Below, piece after piece: positions 1 through 8,946 of a stretch of DNA of 64,000 bases. Under the pieces are notes generated by a model. The model searched no databases, was not told where the DNA came from, and saw only the letters and a program-made list of their open reading frames with translations. Position numbers and translations under genes: made by a program. Within the stretch, counting starts at the first letter, position 1. Each line of letters starts with the position of its first letter. This stretch comes from JAXLVB01 sp046329195 (GTDB lineage: Bacteria; Bacteroidota; Bacteroidia; Cytophagales; Spirosomataceae), in contig JAXLVB010000002.1 in the NCBI GenBank assembly GCA_046329195.1, positions 1,798,001 to 1,862,000 on the forward strand, read 5' to 3'.

Positions 1-312
1 CTAATTAACTGCATTTTAATTTGATAAAGAGGCAGAAAACGATTAGTGAGGTAGCCATGATTATGAGGAGGGTAATTGATTGTTTTTGAGACGTCAAGAT
101 ATGTTTCAGAGGACAACATACTATCTCTACAGAAAGTGTATTATTCAAGTATATAGAAAGACACGACTACTGTTAGAGAGGCCAGCTAATAGCTTATATC
201 CCTACGTGATTGGTATCTTCGCCGAACCGCTTGTTGTGCTTCACTCATTAACCAAAAAGTAATGCCGATAACTCTCCCTATATGAAGGTAGTAAGAATCA
301 TCGGCAGAACTT
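1..312. other. Intergenic stretch at the window's left edge, no gene recognised
   Basis: I see no convincing coding region here. A 60-codon open frame at 80-262 has no family resemblance and a composition unlike the neighbouring proteins. The only structure is the inverted repeat at 263-306, listed separately, downstream of the minus-strand receptor gene. Confidence 0.5.
263..306 (-). terminator. Possible terminator of the DUF4249/receptor operon
   Basis: Perfect 7-bp arms, TGCCGAT at 263-269 and ATCGGCA at 300-306, lie just past the stop of the minus-strand receptor gene. The 30-nt loop is long, and the T-rich run on the minus strand follows only after a few bases, so this is a weak candidate. 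Confidence 0.3.
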
Positions 313-2706
313 TTACATGAACTTAAAGTTGTATGTCAATGTCGGAATTGGGGCTGCAAAAATAGTGAGTTTGTAGGCATTCAATACGCTACCGTTACTA
401 CGATAAAAAATCGAATAGGCATTCGCCCGTCCGTAGAGGTTAAACACCGTGAAGGTCCAGTGCCCTTGCCAACGACGATTCTTCATGCTTGGCTGATAAA
501 TATTCCATGAAAAATCGAGACGGTGGTAATCTGGGATTCGGTCTTGGTTGCGTTCGTTGTAGAACGGAAACGTCTGTCCTTGGTACCGAATAAAGCCTTG
601 TGGCGACGTATAAGGGCGGCCTGTGCTGTACGAAAAGGTAAAGGCAAAGTCGTGGTGTTTGCCTTGATTAATCGTAATCGTCGCATTGAAATTGTGGGGA
701 CGATCATAGTTGGCAGGGTACCAATTACCAAAATTTACTTGCTCACGAGTGCTTGGACCTTCATATACTTGGTTTAGCGAGCGAGAGTAGGTGTAATTAA
801 CCCAACCTGTTACTTCGCCTCGCTTTTTGGTCAGCATCAGCTCAATTCCATACGATTTGTTTTTGCCTTGTAGCAATTGAGTTTCTGGATGAGCCTGCAG
901 CAAAAAATCGGCCCCTGGTTTGTAGTCTATGATGTTATTGGTATTGCGATAATAGCCTTCTAACGAAAACTCATAGGCTCCGTTTTGAGAGTTACGAAAC
1001 AAGCCTGCCGTCAATAAATGGCTCACTTGTGGCTTAATGTGGGTATCGGAGGTTTTCCAGCGTGAAGTCGGCAGAGGAGTAGTGGTATTAGTGACTACCT
1101 GCATGTACTGTCGCATCAAATTATAGCCCGCTTTAAACGAAAGATTGTCGTTGACAGCATAACGCAAGCCTAACCGAGGTTCAAAGCCACCATAAGTAGT
1201 AATGATTTTGCCAGAGCCATAGTTAGTGGTGTCACGCACTGATGCCTCGTCGAGTGGTTCTCCGGTTCGGTAGTTTAGTACATTGGCTGGCCCTAACACC
1301 AAAAACTCTGAATACCGTAGCCCTGCCGAAATCGTTAGTTTAGGCGAAACGGTTACTTCATCTTCGAGATAAATACCTAATTCTAACGAATTTTCAACCG
1401 GCGTTTTGACGGCATTTACACTTGGGCTGCTGCCAGGTTTGAGTTCGCCCGGATTCAAGTGATAATAAATGGCGCTAAGGCCACCTTCAATTTTATGTTT
1501 TTCTTTGAGGTAATTAAAATTCGACTTTAATTGGCGATATTGGATTCCTTGGGCAATCTCTACCTTATTGCTTGAATTTAGCTCTGGAAGCAAGATTTTG
1601 GGAACATAATCGGACGACACCAACGAAGTTTGAATATTCAGCTTATTGTTGATTGCATGAAACCAACGAGCCGACAAATTAAGCGTTTGATAAGCGTATT
1701 GGGTTGACGTAGCGTTGATATTGCCGATGGTTCCTAACAAGCCTGTTTGGAAGAAATCTTTGCTAAAATAACTCGACAGGGTAAACGTATTTTTGTTGTT
1801 TAAGCGATAAAACCACTTGAGCGAGACGTCGCCGAATTTGGTTTTTACGCCATTGAGGCGGTCCGTAAAAATCGGTAACAGAAAATCATTGAAGGACCCA
1901 CGACCCGCCACCATCACGCCCATCCGCTCTTTGATAAGCGGAATATCTACACTCACTCGGCTCGATACAGGGCTTAAGCCACCCGTCATTTTAAACTTAT
2001 CCAAGCTTGGATTAGAGAGTGAAATATCCATTACCGCCGCCGCACGCCCCCCAAAGCGAGCTGGAGCAGAACCCTTGTACAGCTCGACGTTCGACACGGC
2101 ATCGGGTGGAAACACCGAAAACAACCCAAACATGTGAGTTGGATTAAAGATGGGAGCATCGTCCAGCAGAATTAAGTTTTGGTCGGTAGTTCCTCCTCGG
2201 ATATTCACACCATTGGCAGCTTCGCCCACACTCGTAACGCCAGGCAACATTTGTAAGCCTCTCAAAATATCAGTTTCGCCAAAGGCAGCTGGAATTTTCT
2301 TTAAGACCTTAATACTCAGCTGGCTTACACCCAACAGTGGGCGCTGCACGTTTTCGTCAATCGCCTTGCTGGTTACAATCACCTCGTCGAGTTCGTTGTT
2401 TAACGAATTGAGACTAAACGACAAGGTCAAGTTATCTTGCAAGTCAATAATGGCTCGATTGACACGGTACCCCACATGCCGTACAGCAATGGTGTGCTTA
2501 CCATAGGGCAACAGAATGGAGTAATATCCCTTTTCGTCGGTGTAAGTGCCTGATTTTTGGAAATCTACGACGATAGCAGCCTTTATAATTGGTTTCCCAT
2601 CGGTCGAATCTTTTACGTAACCACTCACTCGATAGCCTTCTTGGGCCACCGCTGATGTAATGACAAAGAAAAAAAGTAAGCTAAAGAGGTAAATTCGTTG
2701 TTGCAT
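313..2706 (-). CDS. TonB-dependent outer-membrane receptor with carboxypeptidase-like N-terminal domain
   Basis: A 797-residue outer-membrane transporter. Residues 1-21 form a Sec signal peptide ending in AVAQ. Residues about 24-110 match the CarboxypepD_reg-like beta-sandwich that replaces the signalling domain in many Bacteroidota receptors. A TonB-box-like segment (LDEVIVTS) follows, then the plug domain with the typical NIRGG...NLILLDDAPI pattern near residues 165-185, then a 22-strand-type barrel ending in aromatic FKFM. It is the last gene of a minus-strand group after two DUF4249 lipoproteins (27 nt gap). DUF4249 proteins commonly accompany receptors of this type, so together they probably form a surface uptake system. 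The substrate cannot be read from the sequence. Confidence 0.9.
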   Translation of the reverse strand: MQQRIYLFSLLFFFVITSAVAQEGYRVSGYVKDSTDGKPIIKAAIVVDFQKSGTYTDEKGYYSILLPYGKHTIAVRHVGYRVNRAIIDLQDNLTLSFSLNSLNNELDEVIVTSKAIDENVQRPLLGVSQLSIKVLKKIPAAFGETDILRGLQMLPGVTSVGEAANGVNIRGGTTDQNLILLDDAPIFNPTHMFGLFSVFPPDAVSNVELYKGSAPARFGGRAAAVMDISLSNPSLDKFKMTGGLSPVSSRVSVDIPLIKERMGVMVAGRGSFNDFLLPIFTDRLNGVKTKFGDVSLKWFYRLNNKNTFTLSSYFSKDFFQTGLLGTIGNINATSTQYAYQTLNLSARWFHAINNKLNIQTSLVSSDYVPKILLPELNSSNKVEIAQGIQYRQLKSNFNYLKEKHKIEGGLSAIYYHLNPGELKPGSSPSVNAVKTPVENSLELGIYLEDEVTVSPKLTISAGLRYSEFLVLGPANVLNYRTGEPLDEASVRDTTNYGSGKIITTYGGFEPRLGLRYAVNDNLSFKAGYNLMRQYMQVVTNTTTPLPTSRWKTSDTHIKPQVSHLLTAGLFRNSQNGAYEFSLEGYYRNTNNIIDYKPGADFLLQAHPETQLLQGKNKSYGIELMLTKKRGEVTGWVNYTYSRSLNQVYEGPSTREQVNFGNWYPANYDRPHNFNATITINQGKHHDFAFTFSYSTGRPYTSPQGFIRYQGQTFPFYNERNQDRIPDYHRLDFSWNIYQPSMKNRRWQGHWTFTVFNLYGRANAYSIFYRSNGSVLNAYKLTIFAAPIPTLTYNFKFM

Positions 2707-2733
2707 CTAAATAAGTTGAGATTAAGTACATCA

Positions 2734-3858
2734 CTAATTCGGCCAGCCTTCCGGTTTGATAGGCGTTCGAGTCTTACTCGGTACACAAGTCGCTAACGGA
2801 GGGCGCATTGGCTCGGATGGTTCGAGGTTAATTTGTCGTCCTAAAAGTCCTCCTATAATAGGCGTTCCTGCCGCATTTTTACGGTCAACCCAATGCCTTA
2901 CCTTTGTTACATCTGAGGCATAAAAATACCCCACCACAGGTTCTTGAGAATCACTGACGTTGTGTACATTACCCGCAATGGAAGCAGGTGGCGTATCAGC
3001 CAACGTACCTGTAGTTTGTGACTGCGTTTGTAGCAGTTTAAAGTATTGATACGCTGTTTTGGAGACGGAGCTTTGGCGGATTTCTACCAAACAACCTTCT
3101 TGATAATAATACGGAATTTGAGCAACCAATGCTCCTTTGACGGTCTTCCCATTCGACAAAGCATCTGACGAGACGATGATCTCGCTATTATTCAAAATTT
3201 CCCAGCAGCGTGACCCACAGTAATAATCGTACAAATTATTGGAGGGCAGCGCCAGTGACTTCACACAGCCATTGAGGGTTGGTTGATAGTAACCCTGCAT
3301 ACAGGTAGCACAAATGGGTTGATTCTCCCAAAGTGTCCAATTCCACAAATAGTAGTTTGACACATTAGCTGGGTCGTCATAGTCAACATACACCTGATTA
3401 CCCGCAAATTTCACATAAAGTCCTGCCGCATTACGAATCTCCACCACCTCGCTCCCAAAGGTATTATAGGCTACTTTAATAGAAGGAACAGCCATCAGCG
3501 GCTCCGAATTTGACTCATAATGCTTTCCTTCGGGTGTTGTAAATCGTAACTGATACGTATTACCGGGTTCGATTTTTAGGGTTGAGGGTACGTAATAAAC
3601 CCCTTTTTCCTGCTCTGCTAGCGTCACCTTTTGGGTACCATTCACCAATAATTCTACTTGCGCTTTGGTAATGGGTTCGTCATATGTGAACTCATGAAGC
3701 GAAACCGAGTTTTTCAACGTGATTTTTTGAGCTTCGGGCAGGGTAGTGAGGTTTCCCTCCACCGTAACGATGCGTTGGTCAAAATTATAAGCCCCTTTGT
3801 ACACTTCGATACACGAAGTGCAAGCCAAGATTACCCATAAGATATGCCAACTTTTCAT
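2734..3858 (-). CDS. DUF4249 family lipoprotein
   Basis: A 374-residue protein with a short hydrophobic leader and cysteines at 13 and 16 that fit a lipoprotein signal, so it is probably anchored in the outer membrane. The body matches DUF4249: an N-terminal beta-sandwich with the pattern VTVEGNLTTLPEAQ and paired segments ending in LRFTTPEGKHYES, then a cysteine-rich middle (CATC, CVKS, YYCGSRCWEI) and a conserved C-terminal GNVHN...EPVVGYFYAS motif. It is a paralogue of the upstream gene (37 nt gap), sharing the same order of motifs. The function of the family is unknown. Position next to a TonB-dependent receptor suggests a receptor-associated binding lipoprotein, which is inference. Confidence 0.88.
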   Translation of the reverse strand: MKSWHILWVILACTSCIEVYKGAYNFDQRIVTVEGNLTTLPEAQKITLKNSVSLHEFTYDEPITKAQVELLVNGTQKVTLAEQEKGVYYVPSTLKIEPGNTYQLRFTTPEGKHYESNSEPLMAVPSIKVAYNTFGSEVVEIRNAAGLYVKFAGNQVYVDYDDPANVSNYYLWNWTLWENQPICATCMQGYYQPTLNGCVKSLALPSNNLYDYYCGSRCWEILNNSEIIVSSDALSNGKTVKGALVAQIPYYYQEGCLVEIRQSSVSKTAYQYFKLLQTQSQTTGTLADTPPASIAGNVHNVSDSQEPVVGYFYASDVTKVRHWVDRKNAAGTPIIGGLLGRQINLEPSEPMRPPLATCVPSKTRTPIKPEGWPN

Positions 3859-3895
3859 GGTTATTTAAGTCATAAAAAGAATCTGTTATATGACA

Positions 3896-5068
3896 CTATC
3901 GCCATCCAATTGGTTGTGTGGGAGTTCGGTTAACGCCAGGAGTACATGGGGCAAAAGGTGGGCGAGTTAAATCAAGGCTCGCTGGCTCGGGATTTATATC
4001 TCTACCACTCAAGAGTCCCAATGCTTTACCATTATATTGTTGAGCATTTTCTCGGCTTAGCCAATAGCGTACAGAAGCCACGCCAGTTGCTTGGAAATAC
4101 CCAACTACGGGTTCCTGTGGATTGGATAGATTCTTGATATTACCAATAATCGGAGCAGGAGGAGTATCGGCTAAGGTTCCTGTATTTTGAGACTGGTCTG
4201 CCAGTAATTTCAAATAACGAAAGGCACCAACAGACAATGACTTCTGACGAATTTCTAATAGAGCCCCATTCCTACTGTAAAAAGGTATTTTTGCTACCGG
4301 GCGACCAATTATTTGTTTGCCATCCGAATAGGTATCTGCCATAACATTGAGGTCAGTATTGTAAAAAATCTGCCAACACTGCCCCTCGCAATAGTAATCA
4401 TACACCGTTCCAGAAGGGAGACGATTATTACTTACACAGACATTTCGTTGATTACCCGAAACAAGATAAAAATTCCCCCGTTCACAGCTGGCACATACGC
4501 TTTGACGCTCCCAAAGGGTCCATGACCACTGATAAAAATTCCGCACTCCGGCAGGGTCTTCTGTATCTACATACACTACATTGCCAGGAGAATAGGTCAA
4601 AGTATTGAGCCCTACTACTGACTCAAACAGTTTTTCGTCAAAAGCATCATATACTTTTTTGATGGTGGGAACGGTGGACATAGTCTCTACCTCCGACTCA
4701 TAAACTTGGCCCGTAGAAAGTGTAAAACGAAGTTGATACGTATTACCAGTTTGAACTTTAAAAGTAGTTGGAAGATAGTAATAACCTGGTTCGTTTTCAG
4801 TTAAGACATATTTCTCAGTGCCATTCACTGTAACTTCAACCTTAGCTTTGGTAATAGGCGTATCGTATGAAGATGTTTTGGTTGACTCTGAATATTTCAG
4901 AATAACTCGTTGCTGCTCGGGTAAGTTATTAAGGCTGGCATCTACCGTAACTACATTTGAGCTAAGGCTCAATTGTAACTCCAACTTGTCCACACAACTA
5001 AACATTAACACCAAACCAACACCCACCAAGCATGCGTTGACAAGCAGGCGCATAAAAAATTGCTTCAC
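3896..5068 (-). CDS. DUF4249 family lipoprotein, first gene of the operon
   Basis: A 390-residue paralogue of the downstream DUF4249 gene. It shares the beta-sandwich start (VTVDASLNNLPEQQ), the cysteine-rich middle (CASC, YYCEGQCWQI) and the C-terminal GNIKN...EPVVGYFQA motif. The signal peptide ends at a lipobox-like FSC. The longest frame starts at a GTG (5066-5068). An ATG at 5051-5053 gives a 385-residue product with an equally good signal, so the start is uncertain. It heads a three-gene minus-strand group, lipoprotein, lipoprotein, TonB-dependent receptor, and looks like a tandem duplication that has since diverged. Confidence 0.87.
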   Translation of the reverse strand: MKQFFMRLLVNACLVGVGLVLMFSCVDKLELQLSLSSNVVTVDASLNNLPEQQRVILKYSESTKTSSYDTPITKAKVEVTVNGTEKYVLTENEPGYYYLPTTFKVQTGNTYQLRFTLSTGQVYESEVETMSTVPTIKKVYDAFDEKLFESVVGLNTLTYSPGNVVYVDTEDPAGVRNFYQWSWTLWERQSVCASCERGNFYLVSGNQRNVCVSNNRLPSGTVYDYYCEGQCWQIFYNTDLNVMADTYSDGKQIIGRPVAKIPFYSRNGALLEIRQKSLSVGAFRYLKLLADQSQNTGTLADTPPAPIIGNIKNLSNPQEPVVGYFQATGVASVRYWLSRENAQQYNGKALGLLSGRDINPEPASLDLTRPPFAPCTPGVNRTPTQPIGWR

Positions 5069-5184
5069 TTTAAAAATAGGTTAAATAGAGGTTGAAAATC
5101 CTAAGACTAACACGCCTTAAAGATAAGGTTTTATTCTATCATCTCAGACGTGTTAGTACCCAAAAAGATCATTTCTGTCGTGCT

Positions 5185-5220
5185 ATTCAAGTTTTTTAGG
5201 TGATGAAACGTCACTTGAAT
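5185..5220 (-). terminator. Inverted repeat beyond the gamma-glutamyltransferase gene
   Basis: Perfect 8-bp arms ATTCAAGT (5185-5192) and ACTTGAAT (5213-5220) lie between ggt and the DUF4249 operon. On the minus strand the second arm is preceded by a T-poor stretch, so a factor-independent terminator is only one possibility. A second interrupted repeat (ACTAACACG at 5106-5114, CGTGTTAGT at 5149-5157) lies nearer the DUF4249 start. Confidence 0.3.
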
Positions 5221-5231
5221 GCGACAAAGTC

Positions 5232-7022
5232 CTAATATCCAATAGAGGTGTTTTCGGCCCGAGGGTCGCTGCCACCTTCTAACGTTCCATCGGGCAACAC
5301 CAAAATACAATCCATTCGTCCGAGTGTTCCTTGTTGCACACTCATGTTATAGCCCTTTGCTTTTAGCTTTTCAATAGTCTTGTCAGAAAACCCTCCCTTC
5401 TCGTACAAGATGACGTCGGGTAGCCATTGATGGTGAAATTTGAGCGCATTTACCGACTCTTGCATGCTCATTCCATGCTCAATTACATTCAGAATTGTCT
5501 GAAAAACAGAGGTAATAATGGTGGATCCACCGGGTGTACCAACTACCATGTAAAGTTTGCCGTTTTTCTCCAAAATAGTTGGTGTCATGGCCGAAAGCAT
5601 CCGTTTACTAGGCTCAATAGCGTTGGCCTTAGCACCGATGAGGCCGTAGGCATTAGGCACACCCGGCTTGATACTAAAGTCGTCCATTTCGTCGTTCATT
5701 AAAAACCCTGCTCCTTTTACAACTACCATACTGCCATAGCTGTTGTTAATGGTAGTTGTAATAGCTACGGCATTCCCCTCTTTATCCACAATCGAAAAGT
5801 GAGTGGTTTCTAAACTTTCATAGGTTGAAATCACCCCTGCTTTTAAGTTTTTGCTATCGGTAGCCTTCTCAAAACTAAAGTCTTCCCACCGTTTTTTGAG
5901 GTACGCCTCGGAAGTCATTTCATTGATAGGCACTTTCACAAAATCCATATCGCCCAAATACACCGAGCGGTCGGCATAGGCACGCCGTTCGGCTTCTATC
6001 ATCACTTGGGTAGTGGAATCTGAATGCCAGCCCCAGCGGTTTAGGGGGTATTTTTCAACGAATTTCATTAATTGTTTGAGCACCACCCCACCACTCGATG
6101 AGGGTGGCATTGTAATCAGCTTGTAATTTTTGTACTGACAGGTAATCGGGTCACGCCAAACGGCATCGTACTTATCTAAATCTTCTTGAGTGAAAGGCGC
6201 TTTTGATTTTTGCATCTCTGCCAAGAGTAATTTGGCGGTTTCGCCTTTGTAGAAACCCGCCTTTCCTTGGCTTTGAATGCGCTTGAGTGTAGCGGCAAGG
6301 TCTTTTTGAAGCAGCAATTCGCCTTTTTGCCATTTGGAGCTATCCTGTTTCAGAAAGTACGATTTACCCGGATTATGCTTCATGATTTCATTACGAATAC
6401 TATTCAATCCGCTTGCTTCTCGCTCGGTAAGTACTGTCCCATTTTCGGCCAAGGTAATCGCCGGTTGAAGTACTTGTTTCCACGACAACTTACCAAAACG
6501 CTTGTGCATTTCAACAGCTCCTGCTACCGACCCTGGCACGCCACTTGCCGAATGCCCTGCCCAGCTCATGCCCGGAATGGGCTTACCTGACTCGTCCAAA
6601 TACATGTCTTTACTGGCTGACAAGGGGGCTTTTTCCCGAAAATCAAGGGTGTAGCTTTGGCCTTTTTTATCTCGAAAAACTAAAAAACCACCACCACCAA
6701 TATTACCCGCACGAGGATAGACCACCGCTAGTGCAAAAAAGGTAGCCACAGCCGCATCAATCGCATTCCCTCCCGCCTTCAGGATGTCAACCCCTACTTG
6801 TGAAGCCACAGGATGAGCCGAAGCTACCATGCCATTAGGAGCAAAAACCCCCTTTTTGTCCGAATAAAACGGCTTGGTGAGGTCGTCATCTAAATGGCGA
6901 TAAAACGAACCCGCTACACTATCGGCGGCAGGCCGAGGCGGAGGGGTCTTTTTGGGGGTTGGCTGGCTACAAGCAATCGTCGAAACCAACAACGCTGCTG
7001 CGATGAAGTGATATTTTTTCAT
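5232..7022 (-). CDS. ggt: Gamma-glutamyltransferase (glutathione hydrolase)
   Basis: An N-terminal-nucleophile hydrolase of 596 residues that transfers or hydrolyses the gamma-glutamyl group of glutathione and related peptides. It is made as a precursor that cuts itself before a threonine. Here the ETTHFSIVD motif places the nucleophile at Thr406 of this start. The large-subunit pattern GGNAIDAAVA (84-93), the NIGGGGF motif (107-113) and the small-subunit PGGSTIITSV motif are present. The leader ends at STIAC, so Cys18 is a probable lipid anchor and the enzyme acts outside the cytoplasm. I chose the ATG at 7022. A longer frame from 7073 would begin inside the promoter -33 element (7044-7074). 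Confidence 0.94.
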   Translation of the reverse strand: MKKYHFIAAALLVSTIACSQPTPKKTPPPRPAADSVAGSFYRHLDDDLTKPFYSDKKGVFAPNGMVASAHPVASQVGVDILKAGGNAIDAAVATFFALAVVYPRAGNIGGGGFLVFRDKKGQSYTLDFREKAPLSASKDMYLDESGKPIPGMSWAGHSASGVPGSVAGAVEMHKRFGKLSWKQVLQPAITLAENGTVLTEREASGLNSIRNEIMKHNPGKSYFLKQDSSKWQKGELLLQKDLAATLKRIQSQGKAGFYKGETAKLLLAEMQKSKAPFTQEDLDKYDAVWRDPITCQYKNYKLITMPPSSSGGVVLKQLMKFVEKYPLNRWGWHSDSTTQVMIEAERRAYADRSVYLGDMDFVKVPINEMTSEAYLKKRWEDFSFEKATDSKNLKAGVISTYESLETTHFSIVDKEGNAVAITTTINNSYGSMVVVKGAGFLMNDEMDDFSIKPGVPNAYGLIGAKANAIEPSKRMLSAMTPTILEKNGKLYMVVGTPGGSTIITSVFQTILNVIEHGMSMQESVNALKFHHQWLPDVILYEKGGFSDKTIEKLKAKGYNMSVQQGTLGRMDCILVLPDGTLEGGSDPRAENTSIGY

Positions 7023-7043
7023 AATTGTTTTGTCTTGGTCAGC

Positions 7044-7074
7044 CAAAATACAACGAATAGGCCAAATAGCCAAA
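7044..7074 (-). promoter_or_regulatory. Predicted promoter of the gamma-glutamyltransferase gene
   Basis: Read on the minus strand, TTTG (7071-7074) is followed after 20 nt by TATTTTG (7044-7050), close to the Bacteroidota pattern TTTG, 19-21 nt, TAnnTTTG but one base short in the -7 element. Transcription would begin near 7037, leaving a short leader before the ATG at 7022. Confidence 0.5.
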
Positions 7075-7329
7075 AATAGGGGGATTTTACGGGGTGCGAT
7101 AGGGTATAATTACGCTAAAAAATCAATAGCTAACGTAGTACTTTTGCTAGAAGAAGAGCATATCAAACTTCTAATAAAAAAGCAGTTACAAAGCTGAGTT
7201 CATTCTTTTTCATTGCTATAAAGTCCTAAAGTTCAACTTTTTCTATCCCATCTATTAAGCATCATTAACACTCCGTAAATCCTTTCAATATTTATACGTT
7301 TTTCCTCCTTTTCAAACCTTTCAAACACA

Positions 7330-8877
7330 ATGAAAATACCTGTACTATCACAACACGGAAAGCCAATCAGGGGATTATTGACCGTAGCGAAATCATCCAC
7401 CTTTGAGGGCATGTTTGGTCGCATGTTCAGAACATTACCCAGTGCAAAATTTAAAACGGAAGACCTCAAAAAATTGGCTGAAGCGATGTCTGCGGAAAAA
7501 GAAGATAATCCAAAGCCAGAAAACGAACTCGATGACGAAGAAAACAATGGTGCTTTACTTCCGACCGACCCAGGCAACCGAGGGATTGATGCCGGTTACA
7601 CGTATTTAGGGCAATTTATTGACCATGACCTCACCTTTGACCCAGCCAGTGTCTTACAAAAGCAAAACGACCCTGACAATATCATAGATTTCCGTACTCC
7701 ACGATTCGATTTAGACTGCCTTTACGGACGTGGGCCTGATGACCAACCTTATCTTTATGATTCAGACGGGCTGCATTTTTTGCTTGGTGACTCTCTAACG
7801 GGTAGTTCCAAAGACACTAACACACGAGATTTGCCACGCAATCAGGCTAATCCACAGCGAGCACTTATTGGTGACCCTCGAAATGATGAGAATGTGATAG
7901 TGTCTCAACTTCAAGGGATTATGTTACGGTTCCATAACCGAATGGTTGACTATTTACAAAGCAAAAATCCTTCAGTTACTTTTGCAGAAGTCCAACAGCA
8001 AGTACGTTGGCACTATCAATGGGTCGTTTTGAATGATTTTCTTCCAACTATTGTGAGTAAAGAAGCTCTATTTGCTGTTTTACCTCACCTCAAAAGTGGC
8101 AAATCTATAACCGTTGATACTCCAAATCGTCGTTATTTTCGATGGCGCAACGATCCATTCATGCCTGTAGAGTTCTCTGTGGCAGCTTATCGGTTTGGTC
8201 ATTCGATGGTTCGGCCTATCTATCGGTTAAATACTCAAATTCCTCGTTTTGACATTTTTTCTCACGACCCAGCTACTAGCCTTGTAGGGTTCAGAAAATT
8301 CCCAAGTAATTGGGCTATTGATTGGGATTTATTCTTTAATCCTGGCAATGCCTCATTAGTTGGTGAAAATAGAATCCAGAAAGCTTATAAAATTGATACT
8401 TCATTGGTTAATCCTTTGGCAAATTTGCCTGCTTCGATTGGTGGAAATATTCCTTCGCTACCTTTCCGAAATTTACAGCGTGGTGCCGATATGGGATTAC
8501 CTTCTGGTCAAAGTGTAGCTCGTTATATGGGTATAAAACCAATTCCAGATTCAGACTTACGGGTAGGCAAAGCCAATGAGGATGACGTTAAGACCAATCC
8601 GAAATTGGTAGATATTTCACCTAATTTCAAAGATAATGCTCCTTTGTGGTATTATATTTTGGCAGAAACTCAACAGTCATTCAAAAATAATGGAACTGTG
8701 TTGCAGTTAGGTGCAGTAGGTGGTCGAATTGTAACCGAAGTTTTCATTGGCTTATTACAAGGCGATTCTCATTCCTACGTTTCTCAGTGCCCCGACTGGA
8801 AACCAAACAAAGACTTTTTGAACAAAAATGGTGGATTCAACATGATTGACCTTATCCATCAGGCGCAAAAAGCATAA
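7330..8877 (+). CDS. Animal-type haem peroxidase family protein
   Basis: A 515-residue member of the peroxidase-cyclooxygenase superfamily (An_peroxidase). The distal haem site is in TYLGQFIDHDLTFDP, with distal His99, the adjoining Asp98 available for a haem ester link, and the usual Ca-binding region following. The segment RFHNRMVDYL (201-209) and the proximal motif YRFGHSMVRP with His291 are also present. There is no signal peptide, so it is predicted cytoplasmic unless exported by another route. The C-terminus ends soon after the peroxidase fold, unlike large multi-domain bacterial relatives. It stands alone, convergent with accC, and its physiological substrate is unknown. A defensive or hydroperoxide-consuming role is only a guess. 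Confidence 0.9.
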   Translation: MKIPVLSQHGKPIRGLLTVAKSSTFEGMFGRMFRTLPSAKFKTEDLKKLAEAMSAEKEDNPKPENELDDEENNGALLPTDPGNRGIDAGYTYLGQFIDHDLTFDPASVLQKQNDPDNIIDFRTPRFDLDCLYGRGPDDQPYLYDSDGLHFLLGDSLTGSSKDTNTRDLPRNQANPQRALIGDPRNDENVIVSQLQGIMLRFHNRMVDYLQSKNPSVTFAEVQQQVRWHYQWVVLNDFLPTIVSKEALFAVLPHLKSGKSITVDTPNRRYFRWRNDPFMPVEFSVAAYRFGHSMVRPIYRLNTQIPRFDIFSHDPATSLVGFRKFPSNWAIDWDLFFNPGNASLVGENRIQKAYKIDTSLVNPLANLPASIGGNIPSLPFRNLQRGADMGLPSGQSVARYMGIKPIPDSDLRVGKANEDDVKTNPKLVDISPNFKDNAPLWYYILAETQQSFKNNGTVLQLGAVGGRIVTEVFIGLLQGDSHSYVSQCPDWKPNKDFLNKNGGFNMIDLIHQAQKA

Positions 8878-8878
8878 A

Positions 8879-8925
8879 AAACAAACTGCCGATACACAGA
8901 CGATGTATCGGCAGTTTGTTTTTTT
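8879..8925. terminator. Bidirectional terminator between convergent peroxidase and accC genes
   Basis: A perfect 18-bp stem (8879-8896 with 8904-8921) with a 7-nt loop is flanked by T runs on both strands. It begins 1 nt after the peroxidase stop codon and lies about 20 nt past the end of accC, so it can stop transcription from both sides. Confidence 0.92.
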
Positions 8926-8946
8926 ATATCCCTACAAATCAACACC

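Noticed and set aside
80..262. 60-codon open frame at the left edge
   Set aside because: No family resemblance, no start context, and composition unlike the neighbouring genes; length is expected by chance.
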